This document shows, in pieces, positions 18,820 through 27,068 of a stretch of 64,000 nucleotides of DNA. Position 1 is the first letter of the stretch; each line of letters begins with the position of its first letter. The stretch covers positions 911,001-975,000 of the forward strand of contig NZ_CP135076.1 in NCBI RefSeq assembly GCF_032229225.1. The letters run 5' to 3'. The notes beneath the pieces were generated by a model. It saw only the letters and a list, made by a program, of their open reading frames with translations. It did no database searches and was not told the DNA's origin. This DNA is from Stakelama saccharophila. Lineage in GTDB: Bacteria > Pseudomonadota > Alphaproteobacteria > Sphingomonadales > Sphingomonadaceae. A program made the translations under genes and the position numbers.

Positions 18820-18916
18820 TGGCCTCTCCTTCCAGCGGCGGGAATGCGTTCGCCGAACGCGAAGCGGGGAAGGAGCGCCGTCCGGGACGGTTCTCGACCG
18901 GGTTTGCGACGCCTTC

Positions 18917-18993
18917 GTGCTCCTGCGAAGGCAGGAGCCCGGGGTGTCGGGCGGCGCGTTTGCGGCCCTGGATTCCCGCTTTCGCGGGGATAC
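18917..18993. repeat. Dispersed repeat, copy 1 (double hairpin)
   Basis: Two short hairpins: GCTCCTGC/GCAGGAGC (18919-18926 with 18931-18938) and ATTCCCGC/GCGGGGAT (18972-18979 with 18984-18991), 33 bases apart. A closely related element with the same two hairpins at nearly the same spacing is at 43106-43183, so this is a dispersed, REP-like family and not coding sequence. Confidence 0.75.
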
Positions 18994-19036
18994 GATTCTT
19001 TCCTGTGGCATTTTGCTGCGTTGGGGAGGGGCGGCG

Positions 19037-19303
19037 GTGAGCGGCATCACGCCGCCGCCCGGCGGGTTCGCCGGGCCGGTCAAGCGATCGGTGACGATCG
19101 CCGGGCACGAGACCTCGATCAGCCTCGAACCCGTTTTCTGGAGGGCGCTGGAAGCCGCCGCCGGCGAACGCGGCCTGCCGCTCAACGCATTGGTGGCGGC
19201 CATCGATGCCGTCCGCATCCGTGCCGACGCCCCGCCCAACCTGGCCAGCGCGATCCGGAGCTGGCTGCTCGCCGAGCTTACCGGACATACACCGTCGCCT
19301 TGA
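19037..19303 (+). CDS. Ribbon-helix-helix domain protein
   Basis: An 88-residue protein with the RHH_4 type ribbon-helix-helix fold: the beta strand KRSVTIAGHETSISLE (about 16-31), helix A FWRALEAAAGERG and helix B LNALVAAIDAVR, then a short C-terminal ASAIRSWLLAEL. These proteins bind DNA as dimers, and homologues are common single genes in alphaproteobacteria, often with unknown targets. I place the start at GTG 19037, which has a GGGGAGGGG stretch before it; the ATG further upstream would translate the dispersed repeat at 18917. No toxin gene accompanies it. Confidence 0.75.
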   Translation: MSGITPPPGGFAGPVKRSVTIAGHETSISLEPVFWRALEAAAGERGLPLNALVAAIDAVRIRADAPPNLASAIRSWLLAELTGHTPSP

Positions 19304-19386
19304 GGGGTGCTCCGTCCAGGCGGCTTTCCGCCCTTCAGCCTGAAAATCGTCCAAGCCGGTTCTTGCCGCTGACAGAAACAGAACGG

Positions 19387-19476
19387 CCCTTCGACAAGCT
19401 CAGGGCAAGCGGTGGGTAGCCAGGCAGAGACACCCCGCTTCCCGCTGATGCCGAGCTTGTCGAAGCACTGCCCTTC
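19387..19476. repeat. Dispersed inverted repeat (TTCGACAAGCTC type)
   Basis: CCCTTCGACAAGCTCAGGG near 19387 and GAGCTTGTCGAA at 19453-19464 form a perfect 12-base inverted pair (19390-19401 with 19453-19464) about 50 bases apart. The block lies between the RHH gene and the 3' end of the glutamate dehydrogenase gene. A related, diverged copy sits inside sufC at 42316-42392 and shares the 15-mer TGCCGAGCTTGTCGA. Confidence 0.7.
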
Positions 19477-19530
19477 TTGCGCGCGGCGCTCCGCCACTCC
19501 GAATCAGGTCCGGGGCGGCGGAGCGGCGCC

Positions 19531-22500
19531 TCACCGCGCCAGCAGCACTCTGGCCTGGCCGGCGATCTGCGCCAGCATCGCGGCGCTGGGAGCGGGTGCG
19601 CGGCGCGCGCGCTGAACGAGGCCGGTGAACTGCGCGACCCGCGCGGCGTTCGCGTCCAGCCAGTCCTCCACCGCGCGTTGCGGATCGCCGGCGTCGATGC
19701 GGCCGAGAAATTCCAGCCGCAATTGCTGGAAATCCCGCGCCAGCCCCGCGATCAGCAGGCGTTCCCACGGATCGCCGGTCTTGATCCGCGCCGCATTCGC
19801 CTGCGCCCAGTCGAGACCCAGTGCCTGGCCCAGCCGGGTGAACGCCCGCGTCAGCACCGTCTCGTCGAGGTCGCGCCGCTGGCCAAGATCGGCCAGACCC
19901 ACCGCACCGTCCAATTCGAAGATGCGCACCACCTTCTTCACCAGCGACCGGGGGGCGCCGGATTCCTCCAGCCGGTCGGAGATGCGGCCGCTCTGCGCGC
20001 GCGCCTCTTCCAGCAGCAGCGTCTTGGCCTGCCGGTCGAGATTGGCGATGCCGGGTTGCAGCCGCGCGATCACGTCGCCGGGGCCATCGCCCGACTTGCA
20101 CACGCGCAACAGGTCCGCGATCTGAGAACGGGCGGCGATCGCCACTTCCTCGAACAGGGCGATGCGCGCCTGTTCGCCGATATCGGCGCTTTCGATCTCT
20201 TTCCAGATCGCCTGCAGGCCGAACAGCCGGTCGGCGGCGACGAACATGGATGCGATGTCGCCCAGCGCGGCGCCTTCCTCCTCGGCCAGTTCGAACGGGT
20301 GGAGCACGCCCATGCGGTTGACGATCCGGTTGGCGAGCTTGGTCGCGACGATCTCGCCGGCCAGGCGGTGCGCATCGATCGCGTCGCCATATTTTTTGCG
20401 CATGGGCGCGGGGAAGGCGGCGTGGAGATCGCCGCGCAGTTCCGGATCCGCGCCCAGGTCGCGCCGTTCGATCGCGTCCTGCAGCGCGAGCTTTGCGGTG
20501 GCGAGCAGCACGGCTAGTTCGGGCCGCGTCAGGCCTAGCCCGTCCTGGCCGCGCCGCAGGAAATCCTCATTCGAAGCCAGTCCCTCGACCGTGCGGTCGA
20601 GCCGGTCCGCATTCTCGAAAATCTCGATCACCCGGACATAGCTCGGCACCGCGACCGCGCCGTCATTCTCCATGAAGGACAGCGCCAGCGTCTGCAGCCG
20701 GTTGTCCTCCAGCACCAGCCTGGCGACATCGTCCGTCATGCGGGCGAGCAGCTTGTTGCGCTGGTCGAAGCTCAGCCTGCCTTCCGTCATCTCCCGGTTG
20801 AGCGCGATCTTGATGTTGACCTCGTTGTCCGAGCAGTCGACGCCGGCGGAATTGTCGATGAAGTCGGTGTTGATGCGCCCGCCCTTGGCGGCATAGGCGA
20901 TGCGCCCCGCCTGGGTAACGCCCAGGTTCGCGCCTTCGCCCACGACCTTGGCGCGGACCCGCTCGGCATTGACGCGCAGCCGGTCGTTGCCGGGATCGCC
21001 CACCTCGGCATTATTTTCGGCCGCGGCCTTGATGTAGGTGCCGATGCCGCCGAACCAGATGAGATCGACCGGCGCCTTGAGGATGGCCGAAATCAGCGCG
21101 GCGGGCTCCAGCACCTCGTCCTCGATGTCGAGCATCTCGCGCACCTGCCTGGTGAGCTTGATCGTCTTGTCGCTGCGCGAAAAGACACCGCCGCCCTTCG
21201 AGATCCTGCGCTTGTCGTAATCGTTCCAGCTCGAGCGCGGCAGCTCGAACAGGCGCTTGCGCTCCTCCCACGAGCTTGCCGGATCGGGATCGGGGTCGAG
21301 GAAGATGTGGCGATGATCGAACGCCGCCTTCACCTTCAGCGTCTTCGACAGCAGCATGCCGTTGCCGAACACGTCGCCCGACATGTCGCCGCAGCCCACG
21401 ACCGAGATCTCGTCGGTCTGCACGTCCACGCCCATTTCCAGGAAGTGTCGCTTGACCGAAACCCAGGCGCCCTTGGCCGTGATGCCCATCGCCTTGTGGT
21501 CGTAGCCGTGGCTGCCGCCGCTGGCGAAGGCGTCGCCCAGCCAGAAGTCGCGCTCCATCGCGATGGCGTTGGCGACATCGGAGAAGGTTGCCGTGCCCTT
21601 GTCGGCGGCGACGACGAAATAGGGGTCCTCTCCGTCCAGGATGCGCACGCGTTCGGGATGCACCACGTTACCGCCGACGATGTTGTCGGTGATCGACAAC
21701 AGCGCCCGGATGAAGATGCGATAGCTTTCCCGGCCCTCCTCGAACCACGCTTCGCGGTCGGTGGCGGGTGAGGGGAGTTGCTTGGGATAGAAGCCGCCCT
21801 TGGCGCCGGTCGGTACGATGACGGCGTTCTTCACCCGCTGCGCCTTCATCAGGCCCAGGATCTCGGTGCGGAAATCGTCGCGCCGGTCGGACCAGCGAAG
21901 GCCGCCGCGCGCGACGGGGCCGGCGCGCAGGTGCACGCCTTCGACCCGCGGCGAATAGACGAAGATCTCGCGCCACGGCACGGGCCGCGGCAGGCCCGGC
22001 ACCTTCGCGCTGTCGAGCTTGAACGCCAGCGCTTCGTCCGCCGCCGGGGAAAAGGCGTTGGTGCGCAGCGTCGCCTTCACGACGCCGGCATAATTGCGCA
22101 GGATGCGGTCGTCGTCGATCGCCGACACGCCGGCCAGGCCCCGTTCGATCGCCTCTTCGGCCAGCGCCATCGCCTCTTCCGCGCCCTTGCGCGCATCCGG
22201 GTCGTGCGCCGCCTCGAACCGCGCGATCAGGGCGCCCGCCACTTCCGGCGCGTTGCGCAGGGCGTCCACCGCCGTCGACAATCCATAGGACATGCCGGTC
22301 TGGCGCAGATAGCGGAACCAGGCGCGCAGCAGCGTCACCGATGCCGGCTTCATCGCCGCTTCCACGATCAGCCGGTTGAAGGCATCGTTTTCCGCGCGCA
22401 GTTCCAGCACGGCCGCGATCGCGGCTTCCACGGTCGCGATGTCGAACCGGTTGTCGGGGTCGATCGGCGTTTCCAGCTCGACCTCGAAATCGTGGATGAA

Positions 22501-24156
22501 GGCGTGGTCCTCGTCGGAGAGCGGGGTCGGCACCTCCTCGATGACGCGGAAGCCGAAATTCTCGAACACCGGCACCGCGTCGGACAGCGCCAGCGCACCG
22601 CCCAGCCGATAGACCTTGATCCGCAGCCGGCCGTCGCTGCCGTCGCCGTCGATGAAGCGTACGGAACGCGCCGATTCGTCTTCCAGTTCGGCGATGCGGG
22701 CGATGTCGCGCGCCGCTTCCTCCGGCGTGTTGGTGTTGCGGTAATTGTTGGGAAAGGTGTTGGCGTAGCGCAGCGCGAGCCGCGTCGCGCCCTGACCGCC
22801 GTGATCGCCGAGCGCGGCCTCCACCGCGGGCATCCAGCCGCGCATCATCCGTTCCAGCCGCTGGTCCAGCTCCGCCTCGTCCGGCATGTGCGCGTCGCCG
22901 CGCAGATCCAGCGTGAAGCGCAACAGCGCCACCAGGCCGTCTTCCAGCGAGATCGACCAGCTCAGCATGTCGGCACCCGCCGCTTCCGCCAGCATCTCGC
23001 CGATCGCGGCGCGGCGGCCCGAGGACAGTTCGTCCCGCGGTAGCCAGACGAAGCCGAACAGGTGTCGCCCCAGCGCACTGCGGATCAGGATCAGGCGTGA
23101 GCGCGGCCGGTCGGCGATCGACATGGCCGTGAGCGCCAGTTGCTCGAGATCGTCCGGGGAAAAGGCCGTGGTCAGATCGTGCGGCAGCGCGGTCAGCGCA
23201 TGCGCCATGGCCTTGCCGGTATGGCCCTTGGGGTCGAAACCCAGCCGCTCTTCCAGCGTGCCGAGCCGGGCGCGCAGCACGGGCACGTCCTGCGGTGCCG
23301 CGTGGAGCGCGGCGCTGGTCCACAGCCCGGCATGGATCGACAGGCCGGTAATCTCTTCGTCCTCGCGCACCGGCACCAGGATCAGGTCCAGCGGCACGCG
23401 GCGATGGACCGTCGAGATACAGTTGGATTTCAGCAGCAGCGGCGCATCGCCGCCTTCCTCGAACCAGGCGAGCGCGCGCTCGCGCGACTGCTGGGCGAGC
23501 AGCGGCACGTCGAGCGCTTCGCGCGCCAGGCCGAGCTGGCCGCTCGCCGAACCGTCGCGCATCCAGTGTTCATAGCCGAGCAGCGTGAAATTGCGGTCCA
23601 GGAACCAGCGCAGCAGCGCCGCTCCCTCGTCATTGTCCATGCGGTCGGCATCCTCGCGCATGGCGACCTGCAGCGCCGGCCAGTCGTTCACGGCATGGCG
23701 GACGTGGCGCAGATTGCGCTCGATATCGGCGACCAGTGTCTTGCGCGGCTTCGCGTCCACGCGGTCCATCTCGATATAGATCATCGATTCGGGCGCGCCG
23801 CCCTCACCGATGCTGGTCAGCTTGCCGTCGCCGTTGCGCGACACCGACAATACGGGATGGATGATGCGGTCGATCGCAATGCCGTGGGCGCCGATGGTGG
23901 CCGCGATCGAATCGACCAGAAACGGCATGTCGTCGTTGACCACCGCCAGGCGCATTCGGCGCTGGCCGCCCCGGGTGAAGGTGTCGAGCGCGATCCGCGG
24001 GCTCGCGGGCTCGCGATGGGCCGCGGTTTCGGCGACGAAGCTGGCGGCCTCCTTGCGGTCGGCCTTGCCGAACCTTTCTACCTCTCCTGGAAGTGCGCCT
24101 TCGGTGAAACGGGCTTCGAACGCCTGCGACAGCGACTTCGTTATCTGTTTCGTCAT
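19531..24156 (-). CDS. gdhB: NAD-dependent glutamate dehydrogenase, large type
   Basis: Catabolic glutamate dehydrogenase that oxidises glutamate to 2-oxoglutarate and ammonium with NAD. At 1541 residues it belongs to the large (about 180 kDa) class. The N-terminal half has ACT-like regulatory regions; the catalytic part includes GGLRWSDR at 751-758 and the substrate lysine K786 in PTGAKGG, then the NAD-binding region with VVGCGDMSGDVFGNGM around residue 920 and VVGEGANLGVTQAGR after it. The C-terminal 350 residues are the helical extension typical of the class. The ATG at 24156 is preferred; the frame also opens with a TTG 12 codons earlier. Known members are allosterically activated by amino acids, which fits the N-terminal domains. 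Confidence 0.95.
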   Translation of the reverse strand: MTKQITKSLSQAFEARFTEGALPGEVERFGKADRKEAASFVAETAAHREPASPRIALDTFTRGGQRRMRLAVVNDDMPFLVDSIAATIGAHGIAIDRIIHPVLSVSRNGDGKLTSIGEGGAPESMIYIEMDRVDAKPRKTLVADIERNLRHVRHAVNDWPALQVAMREDADRMDNDEGAALLRWFLDRNFTLLGYEHWMRDGSASGQLGLAREALDVPLLAQQSRERALAWFEEGGDAPLLLKSNCISTVHRRVPLDLILVPVREDEEITGLSIHAGLWTSAALHAAPQDVPVLRARLGTLEERLGFDPKGHTGKAMAHALTALPHDLTTAFSPDDLEQLALTAMSIADRPRSRLILIRSALGRHLFGFVWLPRDELSSGRRAAIGEMLAEAAGADMLSWSISLEDGLVALLRFTLDLRGDAHMPDEAELDQRLERMMRGWMPAVEAALGDHGGQGATRLALRYANTFPNNYRNTNTPEEAARDIARIAELEDESARSVRFIDGDGSDGRLRIKVYRLGGALALSDAVPVFENFGFRVIEEVPTPLSDEDHAFIHDFEVELETPIDPDNRFDIATVEAAIAAVLELRAENDAFNRLIVEAAMKPASVTLLRAWFRYLRQTGMSYGLSTAVDALRNAPEVAGALIARFEAAHDPDARKGAEEAMALAEEAIERGLAGVSAIDDDRILRNYAGVVKATLRTNAFSPAADEALAFKLDSAKVPGLPRPVPWREIFVYSPRVEGVHLRAGPVARGGLRWSDRRDDFRTEILGLMKAQRVKNAVIVPTGAKGGFYPKQLPSPATDREAWFEEGRESYRIFIRALLSITDNIVGGNVVHPERVRILDGEDPYFVVAADKGTATFSDVANAIAMERDFWLGDAFASGGSHGYDHKAMGITAKGAWVSVKRHFLEMGVDVQTDEISVVGCGDMSGDVFGNGMLLSKTLKVKAAFDHRHIFLDPDPDPASSWEERKRLFELPRSSWNDYDKRRISKGGGVFSRSDKTIKLTRQVREMLDIEDEVLEPAALISAILKAPVDLIWFGGIGTYIKAAAENNAEVGDPGNDRLRVNAERVRAKVVGEGANLGVTQAGRIAYAAKGGRINTDFIDNSAGVDCSDNEVNIKIALNREMTEGRLSFDQRNKLLARMTDDVARLVLEDNRLQTLALSFMENDGAVAVPSYVRVIEIFENADRLDRTVEGLASNEDFLRRGQDGLGLTRPELAVLLATAKLALQDAIERRDLGADPELRGDLHAAFPAPMRKKYGDAIDAHRLAGEIVATKLANRIVNRMGVLHPFELAEEEGAALGDIASMFVAADRLFGLQAIWKEIESADIGEQARIALFEEVAIAARSQIADLLRVCKSGDGPGDVIARLQPGIANLDRQAKTLLLEEARAQSGRISDRLEESGAPRSLVKKVVRIFELDGAVGLADLGQRRDLDETVLTRAFTRLGQALGLDWAQANAARIKTGDPWERLLIAGLARDFQQLRLEFLGRIDAGDPQRAVEDWLDANAARVAQFTGLVQRARRAPAPSAAMLAQIAGQARVLLAR

Positions 24157-24252
24157 GGACCGCGCTATGCTCCCCCCGAGCGTGAGGCTCAAGGGGGCGT
24201 GCCATGCTTTTCTTGCCGTCGCGCGGGTCGGTTCGCCGCGCGAATCCGGCGA

Positions 24253-25524
24253 TCAGTCGAGGGCTCGGCGCACCGCCTGGGCGGTGAATTTCGCATCGCC
24301 GTCGACCCGTGCGACGACGTCCAGCCCGGCAGCGCCGGATTTGCGGGCGACCAGCACGACGAACTCGGCATCGTCGGCGCCGCCGCCGATGGGAAGCTGG
24401 GCAAGGGCAGGGCGCCGGCGAAGCTCGTTCGCGGCGGCCGCATAGCGATCCGGTTTCGGTGCCGGGCGCCGGGCGGCGCGCTCGGCCTTGACCAGACCCT
24501 TCAGGCCACCCTCGGCATCCTCGATGAAGCGCGGGAAGGCGCCGACGGGTACGGCGTGGCGACGGGCGTGGGCAAGGGCTGCGGCGAATTCGGTGACGCG
24601 CGCCTTGTCATACTCCACGCCGAAGACGAGCTTGACGATCGGCGTCAGCGGCGCGCGGTCCTGCGCCTTCAGCCCGGCGCCTTTCAGCAGGTCGGCATAG
24701 GCGTCCGGCGCATCGGCGCAGGCGAGGGCGAAATCGTGAGCGCGGCCCAGCGCGCGGTACAGCGCCGCGCGCGAGCGCGTATCGGCGGCGCGCACCTGTG
24801 CGGCCGTTTCGCGCGCGAGCATCAGTTGATCGGCGAGTGGCGATCCCAGCGGCGGCGCGGGGGCGCCCGTTTCGCTTTCCGCTTCCGCGACGCCGGGGCC
24901 GTCGGCCCAGACCGGAGCTGTCGGTGCGGATGTCGCGACCGGCGCGGCGCGGCGCGATTCGGCGATTTCGGCGTCGAGCCCGGCCTGGGTCTCGGCATCG
25001 ACCATCTCTTTCCAGTTGATGACGCCGTAGATGAAGTCGATCGAATCGTCGCCGGCCGAAAACGGCATCAGGATACCGCGATACAGCGTGTTATGGCCGC
25101 GCTGGCCGACGAATTCCGCCTCGAACCCGATCGGCGCGCGATTGGCGATGATCTGCAGATAATGATCGGTGAGGCGCGACAGCAGCGACCGGCTGGGTAC
25201 TTCGGCGACATGGCGGATGGAGGAATCGACACCGCATTCTTCGCGCAGCGCGGACCCGAGATATCGAATCGCCGGGTTCTCCACCCCTTCGGAAAAATCC
25301 AGCAGAACGCTGTTCGGGCCGAAATCCGCGATATTGTCCGGCTGCAAATCCTCGATCGAGGGAAAGGGCCGGCCGTTCAGCAGCGACACCCAGTAATTAT
25401 AGGCGCGTACATGCATGCGCCGCTCGTCCGTGCCGACGGAAACGGTGGTGTCGACCACGCCGTCATCGGTGTCGTGGTCCTGTTCCTGCTCGATACGATC
25501 GTCGATGCCGCGCGCGCTGTCCAT
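24253..25524 (-). CDS. PAS domain protein (PAS_5 type)
   Basis: A 423-residue cytosolic protein. Residues about 30-180 match the PAS_5 domain of alphaproteobacteria: VRAYNYWVSLLNGRPFPSIEDL, DFGPNSVLLDF, a RYLGSALREEC segment and a C-terminal FIYGVINWKE strand. The remaining part is Ala-rich and helical, with RARPAP linkers, and has no recognised output domain such as kinase or GGDEF. It may be a sensor that works through protein contacts. The start at 25524 has a GGGGGAT site; the frame open upstream is probably not used. It lies 96 bases upstream of the glutamate dehydrogenase gene on the same strand, so co-transcription is possible. Confidence 0.75.
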   Translation of the reverse strand: MDSARGIDDRIEQEQDHDTDDGVVDTTVSVGTDERRMHVRAYNYWVSLLNGRPFPSIEDLQPDNIADFGPNSVLLDFSEGVENPAIRYLGSALREECGVDSSIRHVAEVPSRSLLSRLTDHYLQIIANRAPIGFEAEFVGQRGHNTLYRGILMPFSAGDDSIDFIYGVINWKEMVDAETQAGLDAEIAESRRAAPVATSAPTAPVWADGPGVAEAESETGAPAPPLGSPLADQLMLARETAAQVRAADTRSRAALYRALGRAHDFALACADAPDAYADLLKGAGLKAQDRAPLTPIVKLVFGVEYDKARVTEFAAALAHARRHAVPVGAFPRFIEDAEGGLKGLVKAERAARRPAPKPDRYAAAANELRRRPALAQLPIGGGADDAEFVVLVARKSGAAGLDVVARVDGDAKFTAQAVRRALD

Positions 25525-25697
25525 CGGTATCCCCCAATCAACGGCATCCGGCCGTCCAGTTCGCGACCCGTTGTGCACGGCCGTGGTAAACGATGCGTAA
25601 AGCCAATCCGTGAAAGTTGGGCGCGCGCGAGCGCTTGCCAGCCATTCCAAGTGCTGCTAAGCGCGCCCATCCCAATCCGGCATCTGAGTGCCGGCGG

Positions 25698-25773
25698 GCC
25701 GCTTTAGCTCAGTTGGTAGAGCATCGCATTCGTAATGCGGGGGTCACAGGTTCGAGTCCTGTAAGCGGCACCA
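25698..25773 (+). tRNA. tRNA-Thr (anticodon CGU)
   Basis: The 76-base sequence folds into a full cloverleaf: a 7-bp acceptor stem GCCGCTT/AAGCGGC, a D arm with AGCTCAGTTGGTAGAGC, an anticodon stem TCGCA/TGCGG around the loop TTCGTAA, and a T arm with GGTTCGAGTCC. The anticodon at loop positions 34-36 is CGT (CGU), reading ACG, a threonine codon. The 3' CCA is encoded. A minus-strand frame over this gene giving the well-known false protein end LEPVTPALRMRCSTN is an artefact. Confidence 0.97.
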
Positions 25774-26134
25774 GCGCCCCGCGAGATATTCCGCGTCTTC
25801 GCGTTGCCCCGGTCGAGCAACGCAGTTCCGTTGTTACCGGTTTCGGACAGCAAATGGACAGCGTCAGACCGGCAGGCTTCCGACATGACGTGCCGGCCCG
25901 AAATCCGCGCAAGATGGCGGGGCAAGGTGGACACCCGCGCTCGTTCCCCGACGGGCCCGCCCTCATAAAGAAAGAAGGGCGTTTCGCGGCTTTCGGCATG
26001 ATGAAAACATAAAGGTCTGGTCCAACCGCATCGTCCCTCCGGTCTCGTTCGCATCACCGGATGCGCGGGCAGCCCGTGCAAAAACCGAAGCTATGTCCCT
26101 GCCGCTTCGGCTGCCGAGCGGTTATGAGGAGCGG
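25774..26134. other. Intergenic region after tRNA-Thr
   Basis: About 360 bases with no coding frame I can support, no clear terminator hairpin with a T-run, and no duplicated tRNA end that would mark an attachment site. The last 20 bases contain the ribosome site of the PAP2 gene. Confidence 0.5.
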
Positions 26135-26869
26135 ATGACCGATACGACCGCGACCCGCGAACCCGATGGCGTACGCCACCCGCCGCATCTGATGTGGGGG
26201 GCGGGGCTGCTGTCGGTGGCGGTCGCCTTGATGCTGCTGGCCGGCTGGGTGATCGGCGGCGGGCGGCCCGATGCGTTCGATCGGGCGATCCTGCTGGCGT
26301 TGCGCGTGCCGGGCTCGCCGTCGCAGCCGGTCGGCCCGGCGGGGTTCAGGCAGACCGTGATCGATATCACGACGCTGGGCGGCGGCACGGTGCTGACGCT
26401 GGTGGTGTTTCTGACAGTCGGCATGCTGCTCGCATCGCGCAAATGGCTGACGGCGGCGCTCGTTGGGGTGGCGACGCTGAGCGGCTCTTTCGCGGTCAGC
26501 CTGCTCAAGGATAGTGTCGCCCGGTCCCGGCCGGACGTCGTGCCGCACCTAGTCGAGGTGAACACGCTGAGCTTTCCGAGCGGCCATGCGGCGAACAGCG
26601 CCATCATCTATCTGACCGTCGCGACGCTGCTGACGCAGATCATCCAGCGCGATGCACGCCGGACCTATCTGTTCGCGGTCGCGATCCTGCTGGTCGGCGC
26701 TATCGGGGTCAGCCGCGTATATCTGGGCGTGCACTGGCCCAGCGACGTCCTTGCCGGGTGGAGCTTCGGGACGCTGTGGGCGGTGGCGTGGTGGCGCCTT
26801 GGCAAATGGCTGCGCATTCACCAACGCGAATTGCACGCCCTGCCCGCCGACGAGGACGAGGCGCTGTAG
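26135..26869 (+). CDS. PAP2 family membrane phosphatase
   Basis: A 244-residue inner-membrane protein with about five or six helices. The acid phosphatase motifs are clear: KDSVARSRP, then FPSGH with the catalytic histidine context, and SRVYLGVHWPSDVLAG. Such enzymes dephosphorylate lipid phosphates such as undecaprenyl pyrophosphate or phosphatidic acid on the periplasmic face; the exact substrate cannot be told from sequence. The start at 26135 (MTDTT) has a TGAGGAG site; an earlier ATG in frame at 26093 has none. Single gene. Confidence 0.9.
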   Translation: MTDTTATREPDGVRHPPHLMWGAGLLSVAVALMLLAGWVIGGGRPDAFDRAILLALRVPGSPSQPVGPAGFRQTVIDITTLGGGTVLTLVVFLTVGMLLASRKWLTAALVGVATLSGSFAVSLLKDSVARSRPDVVPHLVEVNTLSFPSGHAANSAIIYLTVATLLTQIIQRDARRTYLFAVAILLVGAIGVSRVYLGVHWPSDVLAGWSFGTLWAVAWWRLGKWLRIHQRELHALPADEDEAL

Positions 26870-27002
26870 GTCGTTATGCTGCTGGCCTGCGACGGTCGCC
26901 GCCGGGGTGTATGATCGCGCCCGGCCGGCTGATCGAGCAGGCCTTGGACGAGCACCGGCGGACCTGAGCGCCGGCATCGGAACTTTGCCAATTTTCGGGG
27001 TT

Positions 27003-27020
27003 GTGATGTTGTAACATCAC
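27003..27020 (+). promoter_or_regulatory. Zur-like operator upstream of TonB receptor
   Basis: The 18-mer GTGATGTTGTAACATCAC has 8-base perfect arms around a 2-base centre. It closely matches the alphaproteobacterial Zur box, an inverted ATGTTATAACAT-type palindrome. It lies 49 bases before the start codon of a ZnuD-like receptor, with TTGCCA about 13 bases upstream as a possible -35. Binding by Zur would repress the receptor when zinc is plentiful. Confidence 0.75.
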
Positions 27021-27068
27021 TACTAATGCGCTGCGGGAACTTGATTTCAGCGCGAAGGGACAACATCT

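Noticed and set aside
18917..19036. Earlier ATG start for the ribbon-helix-helix protein
   Set aside because: The extra 40 codons would translate the dispersed repeat at 18917-18993. The GTG at 19037 has a good ribosome site and starts near the conserved domain.
24157..24192. Upstream TTG start for NAD-GDH
   Set aside because: The extra 12 codons have no ribosome site, and homologues of this class usually begin near the ATG at 24156.
25709..26081. Minus-strand frame of 125 codons over the tRNA-Thr gene
   Set aside because: Its end reads LEPVTPALRMRCSTN-like or TRTCDPRITNAM-like sequence in alternate frames, the well-known translation of tRNA genes read backwards. No ribosome site or composition supports it.
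25774..26134. Possible integration site next to tRNA-Thr
   Set aside because: No integrase gene and no duplicated tRNA 3' end were found in the downstream sequence.
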